Shown here piece after piece: positions 21,984 through 29,696 of a DNA stretch of 33,362 bases. Made by a program: the position numbers and the translations under genes. Source of the DNA: a virus; the IMG/VR virus record IMGVR_UViG_3300037258_000223, positions 1 through 33,362 of that record. One strand, written 5' to 3'. Within the stretch, counting starts at the first letter, position 1. Every line of letters starts with the position of its first letter. The notes beneath the pieces are model-generated. The model was not told the origin of the DNA, did no database searches, and worked only from the letters and a program-made list of their open reading frames with translations.

Positions 21984-22366
21984 TTTTTTATCTTTTCCTT
22001 GAGATCTTCGGCGTTGCCGCTGAAATGCGTTCCGATGCCTTCAACCACGGCCAGAAAGCCTTCCTGTCCGGCCCACTGAATCAGCGCCTCGATGGCGCGC
22101 TTGTTGTGGGGAATCTCGACGGGAATATTGTCTATTTCCGCCAGGTAAAGCAGCGGATTGAGCATGCTCATATAGGTTGTGTTTGCAGCCAACTCGGGGC
22201 CAGCCGCTTCAATGATGCGGAATTCCTCAAGGAAAGGCAACTTTCGCAGACCGAGCTTGCGGCCTTTCTTGTCGATGACGTATACCAACTGGTTGGCGGC
22301 TTTTGCCACGGATTCAGACGGCGCGTCGCCCCCTACCGTGTTTTTGATAGTGACTTTCGGTGCCAT
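21962..22366 (-). CDS. Tail assembly chaperone (short form)
   Basis: A 134-residue helical protein (KGRKLGLRKLPFLEEFRI, NPLLYLAEIDNIPVEIP, LIQWAGQEGFLAVVEG) between the tube and tape-measure genes, the standard place of tail assembly chaperones. Near its end, codons ATA AAA AAC form the canonical slippery heptamer A AAA AAC, and the -1 frame downstream is open for 57 codons. Short and long forms would guide tape measure folding and tube assembly. Confidence 0.88.
   Translation of the reverse strand: MAPKVTIKNTVGGDAPSESVAKAANQLVYVIDKKGRKLGLRKLPFLEEFRIIEAAGPELAANTTYMSMLNPLLYLAEIDNIPVEIPHNKRAIEALIQWAGQEGFLAVVEGIGTHFSGNAEDLKEKIKNADGTPA
21983..21989 (-). promoter_or_regulatory. Programmed -1 frameshift site A AAA AAC
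   Basis: On the minus strand the heptamer A AAA AAC is in the right phase for -1 slippage. About 10 bases downstream CCGGCC and GGCTGG can pair (one wobble), a possible stimulatory stem. The -1 frame continues without stop into a protein-like sequence. Confidence 0.82.
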
Positions 22367-22370
22367 AGGG

Positions 22371-22802
22371 CTAACTCAGTTGCGTCCGGCGGGAACACTT
22401 CGCTCGAAGACTCTGGGGCACGAAAGAGTCGCCCTTGTAATTCCCCGCATCCTCCAGTGTGTAGCTTACGCCGGTATATTGGAACTTCGTCACCGATCCA
22501 CTGACTTCCGTAATATTTTCGGAAATCGTGCCGCCCGTGATGTTCGTGCCGGCGAAATACGCCGCTTCCAGCGCCGCGAACAAAACGTCGAGCGTATTGT
22601 CTTGCCTGTCGAGCTTGATACTGATCTCCCAGCCCCTCGGTATCGCTGCGAATTCCGTACCCCCGTCGATGCCGTCATGCTCAAGATCCTTGAACATGGG
22701 CTTCGTCGTATAGTCAGTCACACCGCTCAACGTGATATTGCCGTTCGGTCCAACGAGCGTAAACGTAAGGTCCTTGCCTACTGTAAAGCTATTGACGGGC
22801 AT
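22371..22802 (-). CDS. Tail tube protein
   Basis: A 143-residue beta-rich protein directly after the sheath gene, the normal place of the tube. It contains VGKDLTFTLVGPNGNITLSGV, IPRGWEISIKLDRQDNTLD and SFVPQSLRAKCSRRTQLS. Hexameric rings of this protein form the inner tube that is driven through the envelope. No domain is cut; the length is normal for P2/Mu-like tubes. Confidence 0.85.
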   Translation of the reverse strand: MPVNSFTVGKDLTFTLVGPNGNITLSGVTDYTTKPMFKDLEHDGIDGGTEFAAIPRGWEISIKLDRQDNTLDVLFAALEAAYFAGTNITGGTISENITEVSGSVTKFQYTGVSYTLEDAGNYKGDSFVPQSLRAKCSRRTQLS

Positions 22803-22815
22803 TTACTGACTCCTG

Positions 22816-24342
22816 TTATTGCTGTGTGGTGGAAAGGCGGCTTATCTGGACTGATTGCCCTCCTTCGAGGTCGATCAAGAAGATCTCATTGATCGCGAGA
22901 TATTGCACCTTGACCTTCGCCTGCTGGATGCCGAGCGCGGTCATGGACTGCGGGTTGTTTGAGGCATCAAGGACGACCTGCCAGGGGATTGTGCCCTGCG
23001 TGTTCCCGATCATCTCTTCGTCATACATATTGAAGAAGAAGCTATCGAGGGTAGCCTTCGCTTCGGCAAATTCGTCCACGGTCATCGTTTCGCCGATATA
23101 GATGCCCATGCCCGCGTTGATCGTCTGCGAGATGTAATTCGTCATGCGCGTGTAATTGTCGCCGTGAATTACCGCGTTGCTGGAGGTGTTGTGACCGATG
23201 CGCGCGCCGAAGTAGCTGCCGCCGGGCACGGGGTTCGTGATGACATCGATGCCAGCCTGGGCGAGCGCCTGCAAGTCCGCGTTGCTGTATTTCTGGTTGG
23301 AATACGACTTCTGCGTACCGACAATGCCCTGAAGCTGTTTATTGAGGCTCGACTGCTCGGGCGATAGGTTCGCCAGTTTGCCCGCCGAGAAGCCTTGGGG
23401 GGAAATCAGGCGCAGAACATTGTTGATATTGTCATTGATGTAAATCCAGTCTCCGAACAGCAGCTTGGCCGCATAACTATCTATCCCCGCAGTCGCCTTC
23501 GCGCTGACGGCATTGCTTATCGTGTCGCCCGCCGGTCCGGTCATGATCATGTATAGGCCCTCAGAAAGCCCGAAGGCGACCTGAGTGGTCCACTCCGTCG
23601 AATCGTCCGCGTCCGCAAGCACGCCGATGCTGGCGCCGGTGGTGCGTAGCGCGTACATGCCCTTGCGGGGGATGGTGTCCTGACCGATAAGTACCGAAGC
23701 GGTGATTGTCGCCGCTCCGTCCGTTCCGCCGCTTAAGGTGACAGAGCTTGCGGATGCAGCGGTGACGCCTACATTGTTGAACGTCTCCGGCACCAGGCCG
23801 GGCAGCGAGAGCGTAATAAGGCTGGAAGTCGCAGCCGATCCCGGCCCCACCGCAGTCACGAGGCTATTGCCGAGAGAGCCTGTGTAGATGGCAGTAAGTG
23901 TCAGTGTCGTCGTGCTGGTAGTCGCCACCACAAGCCGCGACGGGCCGCGCAATCCGCTGATCCCGTTATTGATGGCATTGGCAAACGCCGTCGCCAGGGC
24001 AGAATTCGCACAGGTAATGGTAGCGCTTGCCGCCGTGTCCGTGCCATCCGTCACGCGCACAAGCCGGAAATTCGCCGCGCCTTGAAGGGCGGACGCCGCG
24101 ACAACTGTGCCAAGATCGTACTTCCTTGCCTGCATCGGCCCGAATTTCTGGGTGGTGTCGGCAACGCCGCTGGCAATCGTCGGGCTGTTGACCGGACCCC
24201 AGGTCGCCGTGCCGACGATGCCCAAGATGTTCGTCGGGACGCCATTGAGGATCGTGGTTGATGGCGGCTCGATGATTGTATAAAGGTCCGGAACCAGCAA
24301 TGCCGTCGGATTGATGCTGTTGCTTTGGACAATCTGCCCCAT
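22816..24342 (-). CDS. Contractile tail sheath protein
   Basis: A 508-residue sheath subunit. Features include an N-terminal assembly arm (PDLYTIIEPPSTTILNGVPTN), GIVGTATWGPVN, and a conserved C-terminal domain with QKYSNADLQALAQAGIDVITNP, SNAVIHGDNYTRMTNYI and KVQYLAINEIFLIDLEGG. It identifies the virion as a myovirus. The start lies about 25 bases after the small preceding gene. Confidence 0.92.
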   Translation of the reverse strand: MGQIVQSNSINPTALLVPDLYTIIEPPSTTILNGVPTNILGIVGTATWGPVNSPTIASGVADTTQKFGPMQARKYDLGTVVAASALQGAANFRLVRVTDGTDTAASATITCANSALATAFANAINNGISGLRGPSRLVVATTSTTTLTLTAIYTGSLGNSLVTAVGPGSAATSSLITLSLPGLVPETFNNVGVTAASASSVTLSGGTDGAATITASVLIGQDTIPRKGMYALRTTGASIGVLADADDSTEWTTQVAFGLSEGLYMIMTGPAGDTISNAVSAKATAGIDSYAAKLLFGDWIYINDNINNVLRLISPQGFSAGKLANLSPEQSSLNKQLQGIVGTQKSYSNQKYSNADLQALAQAGIDVITNPVPGGSYFGARIGHNTSSNAVIHGDNYTRMTNYISQTINAGMGIYIGETMTVDEFAEAKATLDSFFFNMYDEEMIGNTQGTIPWQVVLDASNNPQSMTALGIQQAKVKVQYLAINEIFLIDLEGGQSVQISRLSTTQQ

Positions 24343-24366
24343 ATCGATTCCTGATTTTTTAGAGGG

Positions 24367-24528
24367 TTAAGAATGCTGCGCGGGGGTATCGAGATCCGTG
24401 TGATCCGACTGGATGACGTGATGGGCCTGCTCACCGGCCAGTACCTTCTCGATTTCTGCCGGATCGGTTATGCGGTCGCCCTTTTCGTGGCCGCCGAACG
24501 GATTGATAACCACGAGGACTCTCGCCAT
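24367..24528 (-). CDS. Small unknown 53-residue protein before the sheath gene
   Basis: AAGGAGA lies about 8 bases before ATG. The protein starts MARVLVVINPFGGHEKGDRI and has an acidic His-rich end (AHHVIQSDHTDLDTPAQHS). It is mostly polar with a short strand-like start. It sits between the terminator-like tail gene and the sheath, a place where many phages carry small proteins. Function unknown. Confidence 0.7.
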   Translation of the reverse strand: MARVLVVINPFGGHEKGDRITDPAEIEKVLAGEQAHHVIQSDHTDLDTPAQHS

Positions 24529-24542
24529 GGACCGTCTCCTTT

Positions 24543-25574
24543 TTAGAGTGAGAATTTTTCGATGAGCGGCGCTTTCGGATCGAGGCCGCCGCTGATGCTG
24601 AATATCTGCGCAACAATCTGTGCCGCGCTGCCGCTTTGCGTCGTGCCGTATTCGACCGAATAGAACAGATCCCTGCGGTATAGCCCCTGCTTTTCTGCCC
24701 TGTCGCTTATCGCGCTGCGCTCATAGAGCAGCCTGCCGGCCGTCCCGTCGGGCAGCGTGAGAAAATCCGTACTTGCAAGCGCCAAGTCGCAGGGTGGCAC
24801 GATGGCATCGCGCACCGCCGGGGTCGGGCACCAGAAGGTGATCTGAAAACCGCGCTTCTGCCTTTTGATCTCGCGCACGATAGGCACGACCGCTCCCACG
24901 CGCGCCGCCAAATGCGCGGAAGGCGTAGGAAAATACGCCGCCATGCTCGATTCGATGACGCCTCCGAACCGCTTGCGCCAGAACCCGGAAAGGCCAAGGT
25001 TCACTTTGCTGAAAGGCCAATATGCGGCCATGCTGCCCAGAATTGACCCACCGAATCTCCTTGAAAGCGATTCTGAGATGGAAAGCTCGACCGGGCTGTT
25101 CTGGGGTATGGCGTCGTCAATGGAAATAACTGCGCCGTCGCTCGTGGCCGGGGTATTCACGTTAATCAAGGCCGCAAGGCCAGTGGCTATCGAAACCAGC
25201 GTGTCGGAAAGCTGCACCGGGTAGACATAGGCCACGCGATTCACTATCGCCGCCGCATTCAGCGGTGAACTTGGTATCCCGGCAACCGTTATCGTGTTGC
25301 CTGCGACGATTAACTCCAGGCGCGGCTCTGTAAAAGGCAGCGTGTACCATTTCTGCGGATATTTCGTCGTGCGCTTGTCGTTGTCCTGCGGGAAGACCGT
25401 CACATTGACCATGCCGTTCTTCAGATCCGCATCAAGATCAGCCGGCACCGGCCAGCCGCGGTAAGGAATCCTAACCAGACTGCCTATGACGGAGGGGTTA
25501 CCCGTGCCATTTGGATAGATGGCCTGAGTAAGCGCGGATACCAGGACGTTCTCGACATCGCTGACATCCGCCAC
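24543..25574 (-). CDS. Structural tail/neck protein with internal duplication
   Basis: A 343-residue protein. The flanks look like a conserved phage tail protein: YPNGTGNPSVIG, RIPYRGWPVPADLDADL and, later, HLAARVGAVVP, QITFWCPTPAVRDAI, LPDGTAGRL, YRRDLFYSVEY. Residues 172-187 and 201-216 are near copies ((R/K)RFGG then SMAAY(W/F)P), 29 residues apart, in a segment (about 163-217) that looks inserted between the conserved parts. The likely role is tail terminator or minor tail protein by position before the sheath; I cannot name the family firmly. Confidence 0.7.
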   Translation of the reverse strand: MADVSDVENVLVSALTQAIYPNGTGNPSVIGSLVRIPYRGWPVPADLDADLKNGMVNVTVFPQDNDKRTTKYPQKWYTLPFTEPRLELIVAGNTITVAGIPSSPLNAAAIVNRVAYVYPVQLSDTLVSIATGLAALINVNTPATSDGAVISIDDAIPQNSPVELSISESLSRRFGGSILGSMAAYWPFSKVNLGLSGFWRKRFGGVIESSMAAYFPTPSAHLAARVGAVVPIVREIKRQKRGFQITFWCPTPAVRDAIVPPCDLALASTDFLTLPDGTAGRLLYERSAISDRAEKQGLYRRDLFYSVEYGTTQSGSAAQIVAQIFSISGGLDPKAPLIEKFSL

Positions 25575-25584
25575 ATTGCCTCTC

Positions 25585-26211
25585 CTACGTCATTGCGAGC
25601 ATCGCCGTAAGCCGATAGCCGAGGCTTGTCAGCTCTGAAGAGCTGACAATATAGCGCCGCTCCATGTCATCGATAATCAGGTCTCCGAAAATCACCGCGC
25701 CGACCGACGCGGGCATCAGGATGTTCCACCAGGGCATGCGCGTATCCGCCGGAAGGCCGACATCGCCTTTTTCGCCCTTCGTGCCTTGCAGGATGCTGCA
25801 CGGAACGCCCGTCGCATAGGCGACTTCATTCTGCATGCCGCCGTAGGAAGGGGCGTTTATTCCCGACAGCGCTGCCACACGCGACAGCGATACCGTGCGG
25901 TTGCATTCGACCACAAGTATCGGCAACAATGGCTGCAACCCGGCAACGAAGAATGTCCCTTGCGGCCCGATGAAATAGTCACCCGCCTGTAAACTCGTAC
26001 CGTCTACCAGCGCATACCAGGTCGCCTTGCCGTATTTCTGCGGCTTGGAATATTTCATGTCTTCCGCGTTGAGCGAAACCGGAAGGCTGATGACCGCCGC
26101 GCCCGGATAGCTCCCGGCAGGGCGGTAAAACTGATAACTCACCCCTAATCGTTTAGCGGCCTGTGCATAGCCATTCCAGACCTTAGCCTGAATCAGCGCC
26201 TGGTTGGTCAT
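25585..26211 (-). CDS. Neck/connector-region structural protein
   Basis: A 208-residue protein starting MTNQALIQAKVWNGYAQAAKRLG. It contains QAGDYFIGPQGTFFVAGLQPLLPILVVECN and a collagen-like GTKGEKGDVGLPADTRMPWW. The C-terminal half includes a FGDLIIDDMERRYIV strand-rich segment. It lies between head and tail genes, the place for head-closure or neck proteins. No family is recognised with confidence. Confidence 0.65.
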   Translation of the reverse strand: MTNQALIQAKVWNGYAQAAKRLGVSYQFYRPAGSYPGAAVISLPVSLNAEDMKYSKPQKYGKATWYALVDGTSLQAGDYFIGPQGTFFVAGLQPLLPILVVECNRTVSLSRVAALSGINAPSYGGMQNEVAYATGVPCSILQGTKGEKGDVGLPADTRMPWWNILMPASVGAVIFGDLIIDDMERRYIVSSSELTSLGYRLTAMLAMT

Positions 26212-26215
26212 GGGT

Positions 26216-26605
26216 CTAGGCTCTCAAAACACGGTTTGCGCCCGCAAGGTCAGGCCCAGGAGGGAAGCCCAGGAATCTACATAGTTCGCGGCGCGTGTAA
26301 TTGAAAAGATTGATGCGGTCGCTGATTTCGCTGGCATTGCGCTTCCACACGGCGGCTTGGTCGGTATCGAGATTACCCGCAGCCGTCTGGATATCCGCCT
26401 CGCGTCCATTCAGGTTCGTCAGATACGTGGTGACGACGGTTTCTTCGTCCGATGTGAGATTTGCCAGCCGCGTATCAAGCGAAAGGCTTGCCAGCGTCAC
26501 GTCCGAATAGACGGGCTCGCGATATTGAGAATATTGCGTGTTGCCGGATAAAGAATAGCCCATATATCGGCGGCAATCAACCTGTTGTGCCGACGACAGC
26601 GTCAT
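26216..26605 (-). CDS. Putative head-tail connector protein
   Basis: A 129-residue mainly helical protein: DCRRYMGYS near the start, LDTRLANLTSDEETVVTTYL, then a helix rich in Asp and Gln and an end FNYTRRELCRFLGFPPG. Many phages encode such a helical connector (gp6/gp15-like) after the capsid gene. The length and position fit; sequence family is not certain. The start is 4 bases after the previous stop. Confidence 0.65.
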   Translation of the reverse strand: MTLSSAQQVDCRRYMGYSLSGNTQYSQYREPVYSDVTLASLSLDTRLANLTSDEETVVTTYLTNLNGREADIQTAAGNLDTDQAAVWKRNASEISDRINLFNYTRRELCRFLGFPPGPDLAGANRVLRA

Positions 26606-26609
26606 GGGA

Positions 26610-26810
26610 TTAGACCAACTTCCAGCCGTTGCTTTCGTGATGTTTCACCACGCTCGGATGGGCATGGATATGCCTGCCGTCCTTGTGCATCTTCACGAGA
26701 CCGCTGAGATCTGTACCTGCCGGTTCCGTCACTTCAGCGGCCTCGGCTACGGCTTCCGAGTCGATTTCCTCGAATTTCTCATCCATCTGGTTTCGGTCTT
26801 TTCTTGCCAT
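26610..26810 (-). CDS. Small acidic protein after the capsid region
   Basis: A 66-residue protein starting MARKDRNQMDEKFEEID, with an acidic middle (EAVAEAAEVTEPAG) and a His-rich end (KDGRHIHAHPSVVKHHESNGWKLV). The ATG at 26810 has GGAG at a 5-base spacing, and this Shine-Dalgarno overlaps the stop of the homing endonuclease gene. The C-terminal GW(K)LV motif is seen in small proteins next to head genes. No function is known. Confidence 0.6.
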   Translation of the reverse strand: MARKDRNQMDEKFEEIDSEAVAEAAEVTEPAGTDLSGLVKMHKDGRHIHAHPSVVKHHESNGWKLV

Positions 26811-26818
26811 GGGAACTC

Positions 26819-27490
26819 CTAACTTCTGTTTTCTGCTTTGAGTCGTTTGGTCTGCCAAGCCTTAATTGCCATTGCACTTCTCTGCTCTTGGGTCATGGCA
26901 CCAAGGTGATCTCGTATTTTCTGCTTGGTAGCTTCCGTATGTTTTCGCTTCTTTGCAGAAGCACGGATCTTTTCTATACTCTCAGGAAGATGCTTCCGAC
27001 CAGACATTCCGCTACTGTTGCGGCCCTTCAAGGCTGCGCTGACTTTAGCCACATGTTCTGACGTCTTTTTCCTACCCTTTAGCGCCGCTCGTATTTTCTG
27101 TTTGTGCTCTTCTGTATGCGAACAGCCTTTATTGCGATTCCACATTTTCTCCATGATCCATTTCGGCCTTGGCTTGCCTCGCTTACTATCGCCCATGATC
27201 TTGCCGTATTTACGGCGCACCCACCCAAATAGCTTGTTGTTGAGACGCACGCCATCTCTGTCCATGCACATAGCAACAAGCGCGTAAACCAACCCTCTTA
27301 TTCCTGGGTGCATTTTCACGAGAAGTTGATGAGCTACGAAATGCTCTTCGGGTGTAAGTCGGACAAGGTTATCGGGGTTGTTCGTCCCACCCATACACTT
27401 GGGCAATATGTGATGTGATTCCGAATACCCCTTGATAACCCGATGCTTTGCCCGTGAAATCAGTGCCTCATAAGCTTTCGCATAATCCAT
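26819..27490 (-). CDS. HNH homing endonuclease with NUMOD3 repeats
   Basis: A 223-residue free-standing endonuclease. The HNH module is at residues about 22-55 (SHHILPKCMGGTNNPDNLV, then EEHFVAHQLL). From about 120 there are repeated NUMOD3-like DNA-binding segments (HTEEHKQKIRAALKGRK, SEHVAKVSAALKGRN, HTEATKQKIRDHL) and a basic C-terminus. Such enzymes cut a cognate empty site and copy themselves into it. The gene is visibly more AT-rich than the surrounding genes and sits between capsid and a small gene, a common insertion spot. No good Shine-Dalgarno is seen. Confidence 0.9.
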   Translation of the reverse strand: MDYAKAYEALISRAKHRVIKGYSESHHILPKCMGGTNNPDNLVRLTPEEHFVAHQLLVKMHPGIRGLVYALVAMCMDRDGVRLNNKLFGWVRRKYGKIMGDSKRGKPRPKWIMEKMWNRNKGCSHTEEHKQKIRAALKGRKKTSEHVAKVSAALKGRNSSGMSGRKHLPESIEKIRASAKKRKHTEATKQKIRDHLGAMTQEQRSAMAIKAWQTKRLKAENRS

Positions 27491-27494
27491 CTAA

Positions 27495-27539
27495 CTGCCC
27501 GGCAAAAGAATGGTTTAAACTCCACTCTTTTACCGGCAG
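27495..27539. other. Long imperfect hairpin between capsid and homing endonuclease genes
   Basis: CTGCCCGGCAAAAGA (27495-27509) pairs with TCTTTTACCGGCAG (27526-27539) apart from a bulge and one mismatch, with a 16-base loop containing GTTTAAAC. It lies just before the endonuclease start codon. It may be a terminator for capsid transcription, a fold that limits endonuclease translation, or a relic of the insertion site. Confidence 0.5.
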
Positions 27540-27565
27540 TTCTAGTAGATAGCAAGCGCTTTCTA

Positions 27566-28735
27566 TTAGCCGATAAGCGTTGCTATGTTGTTGGCTTTTA
27601 TAACGTTTGCGCCCCAGGCTAAGGCAACATAATAGACCACCTGACGATATTGTTTATACATCGAAATCTCGAAGCTGATGCCGGATACCGGGTCAGTCAC
27701 CATCAGCACGTCTTCCGCGAGATCGGCGGCCTTGCCGTCAGGGCCTATCGGCATGGCCGGTGCGCGGGTGATGAGTTGGATGGCCGAGCGATGGAAAGCG
27801 ATATTCGGCGTGTAGCTGTTGCCAATCGTCATCGCGTTAGCGGTCGGAACATCGGCGATCGTGCCGGGCGCGCCGATGGCGATGGGGCCTGGCGCAGCGA
27901 CGCCGGTATTCACCACGAACTTATCGGTGCTGTCGGCCGCGAAGGTGACAACATCGCCGGCGAGAACGGTGCCGGAGCCCGTCGCAAGGACGATGGAAGT
28001 GGTGCCTGCCGGAGAATCTCCGGAGGTGACGTAACTGCTGCCCGTACCCTTCGTCACCTGCTTGATGGCGTTACTGTTATGCAGCGCGAAACCGTCAAGC
28101 GGGATCTCGGTCAACTGGCCGGTGCGGCGGAAGTCATCGGAGCCCTTCTCATTCGCCTTGAGCAAAATCGTCTGAAGACCGCGCAAGTTTGCCACGGCAG
28201 AAGAACCCAGCACCAGGTGCAGATCGCTCTGCGGACAGCCGTTATCGTCCAGAATCTTGCGCACATTCGCAGCCGCCGAAATATCTCCGGCGGTGCCGAA
28301 CGGAGCGGTGCCGGCCGTACCGTAGGCGCGGGAAGCACCCTGATATGCCGCGATAAAGCAGTCGCTTTCAACATAGTTTGCGAGCGTACGGAAACCCTGG
28401 GCGAACTGATCGCGCAGCGTCTTTTCGTAAGTGCCGCTACTCATGAAGCCTTTCTGCTGCTCGCCGTTCCAGCGGATGGGAACCATTTTGCTGCGCTGGA
28501 TCATCATTGGAACATTGCCGATGGCTTGGTCGCCGGTATCCGGAGGCACTACGCCGGGGGTTACATCCTGCGCTGCCTGAGCCTGCGTGATCGGAACCAG
28601 TATCTGCTGGCCGACCGCGGCACGTTCCGCCGAGGAATCCTTCGCCACAGCGGGGATAAATCCGATCATCTCTCGGGACACAACGTCCAGAGCTTCATAG
28701 AGGGTCGGAATCAAGCCAGTCAAAGTATTCGACAT
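27566..28735 (-). CDS. Major capsid protein, P22 coat-like
   Basis: A 389-residue capsid protein of the P22-type HK97-fold group. Key segments: IPTLYEALDVVSREMIG near the N-terminus, ESDCFIAAYQGASRAYGTAG, AANVRKILDDNGCPQSDLHLVLG, DGFALHNSNAIKQVTKG, an inserted beta-rich domain (about 230-290) and a C-terminal DPVSGISFEISMYKQYRQVVYYVALAWG. The inserted domain is in the place of the P22 I-domain. It lies directly after the scaffold gene, and scaffold plus P22-like coat fits a procapsid assembly pathway. Confidence 0.9.
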   Translation of the reverse strand: MSNTLTGLIPTLYEALDVVSREMIGFIPAVAKDSSAERAAVGQQILVPITQAQAAQDVTPGVVPPDTGDQAIGNVPMMIQRSKMVPIRWNGEQQKGFMSSGTYEKTLRDQFAQGFRTLANYVESDCFIAAYQGASRAYGTAGTAPFGTAGDISAAANVRKILDDNGCPQSDLHLVLGSSAVANLRGLQTILLKANEKGSDDFRRTGQLTEIPLDGFALHNSNAIKQVTKGTGSSYVTSGDSPAGTTSIVLATGSGTVLAGDVVTFAADSTDKFVVNTGVAAPGPIAIGAPGTIADVPTANAMTIGNSYTPNIAFHRSAIQLITRAPAMPIGPDGKAADLAEDVLMVTDPVSGISFEISMYKQYRQVVYYVALAWGANVIKANNIATLIG

Positions 28736-28749
28736 CTGTCTCTCCTATA

Positions 28750-28779
28750 AAAAGAAAAACCCCGCCAGAATTGACGGGG
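28750..28779 (-). terminator. Terminator-like hairpin between scaffold and capsid genes
   Basis: On the minus strand CCCCG and CGGGG (28760-28779) with extra inner pairs form a stem followed by TTTTTCTTTTT. It lies between the scaffold stop and the capsid ATG. It could cut off part of the transcription so that capsid has its own promoter, or read-through may be needed. The plus-strand counterpart is at 28798-28812. Confidence 0.65.
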
Positions 28780-28797
28780 AGTTGCGGGTCAATAAGT

Positions 28798-28812
28798 CCC
28801 GCACCATGCGGG
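28798..28812 (+). terminator. Opposite-facing hairpin
   Basis: CCCGCA-CCA-TGCGGG is a perfect 6-bp stem, followed on the plus strand by GTTTTCC. It would act against antisense transcripts or form a pair of structures in the leader of the capsid mRNA. Function is uncertain. Confidence 0.4.
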
Positions 28813-28819
28813 GTTTTCC

Positions 28820-29605
28820 TTAATCCACGAGCACGGCTTCGCGCGCGGCCCTAATCTTCTCGACCGGTTCCATCGCATCGAATTGCGCACGGGTGACTTG
28901 TCGCTTGCCACCCGCGCCGCCACCGGCTCCGCCTGCGCCACCACCGGAAGCCCCCGAGCCCTTCAGGATGCTGTCGCGGTACGGATAGGAATCGACCATG
29001 ATCTCCATGGCTTCATCAAACTCTGCGGGATTCCCGGGATTTGCACGGCTGTAGATGAGGTTGCCATCCACGCTTTTCGCGCGGATTTTGCCGTCCTCGA
29101 TATAGAAGGCGTCTCCGAAACGCGCCTGCGCGAGGTCCACCGGGATCGCCAGCTTATCCTGGATGAATTTTGACCGGCTGAACGCGGTACTTAACTTCTC
29201 GTGATGGAGCTGACTCCTAAACGAATCCCGCTCTTTCGTCAGGTCTTCCACCACCGGCTTGTATTTCCGTTCCTGCTGCTTCAACTGCTCATCGAAAGCC
29301 GTCTTGGCCTCCAGCTTGACTTTCTCCACCTCACCCGCATCTATCAGCTTCTTATCGTCGAGGTTTTTCACTGTCTCCAGCGCTTTTCGCGCCTTTTCCG
29401 GGTCTTCGATGCCTTCATATTCTTTGAACTTGGTTTCCGCAGCTTCAGCGCGTTCACGATGGGTCTGGGCTTCCTTATTAAGCCGCGTAATCGTATCGCG
29501 CGTCGCCGGGGCGTCGAAGGCAATTTCCTTTCCATCGTCAGCCACGTAGACCGGCTTGCCATCCTGTATGACTACGGCATTCTTTTCATCAAACTTGAGC
29601 TTCAT
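28820..29605 (-). CDS. Capsid scaffolding protein
   Basis: A 261-residue protein starting MKLKFDEKNAVVIQDGKPVYV. A long charged helical region follows (EAQTHRERAEAAETKFKEYE through KPVVEDLTKERDSF), then a more conserved AIPVDLAQARFGDAFYIEDGKIRAK, a Gly-rich linker (GGGAGGAGGGAGG) and a helical C-terminus that probably binds the coat protein. This fits scaffold proteins that lie before P22/DUF4055-type capsid genes. ATG at 29605 is chosen; an ATG two codons upstream is possible and a longer frame reaches 29662. Confidence 0.78.
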   Translation of the reverse strand: MKLKFDEKNAVVIQDGKPVYVADDGKEIAFDAPATRDTITRLNKEAQTHRERAEAAETKFKEYEGIEDPEKARKALETVKNLDDKKLIDAGEVEKVKLEAKTAFDEQLKQQERKYKPVVEDLTKERDSFRSQLHHEKLSTAFSRSKFIQDKLAIPVDLAQARFGDAFYIEDGKIRAKSVDGNLIYSRANPGNPAEFDEAMEIMVDSYPYRDSILKGSGASGGGAGGAGGGAGGKRQVTRAQFDAMEPVEKIRAAREAVLVD

Positions 29606-29696
29606 ATGCATCGCTTTCCCGGCCATCCAGCCGATAGTTGGGACCATCCGGCCCCGTTGCACCGTTTCGCATCCGCGTCACGGCTGTTTCGTCAGA

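Noticed and set aside
27650-28750. Long open frame on the plus strand opposite the capsid gene (366 codons)
   Set aside because: It mirrors the capsid gene exactly, has no Shine-Dalgarno and no protein-like pattern. It is an antisense shadow caused by codon bias.
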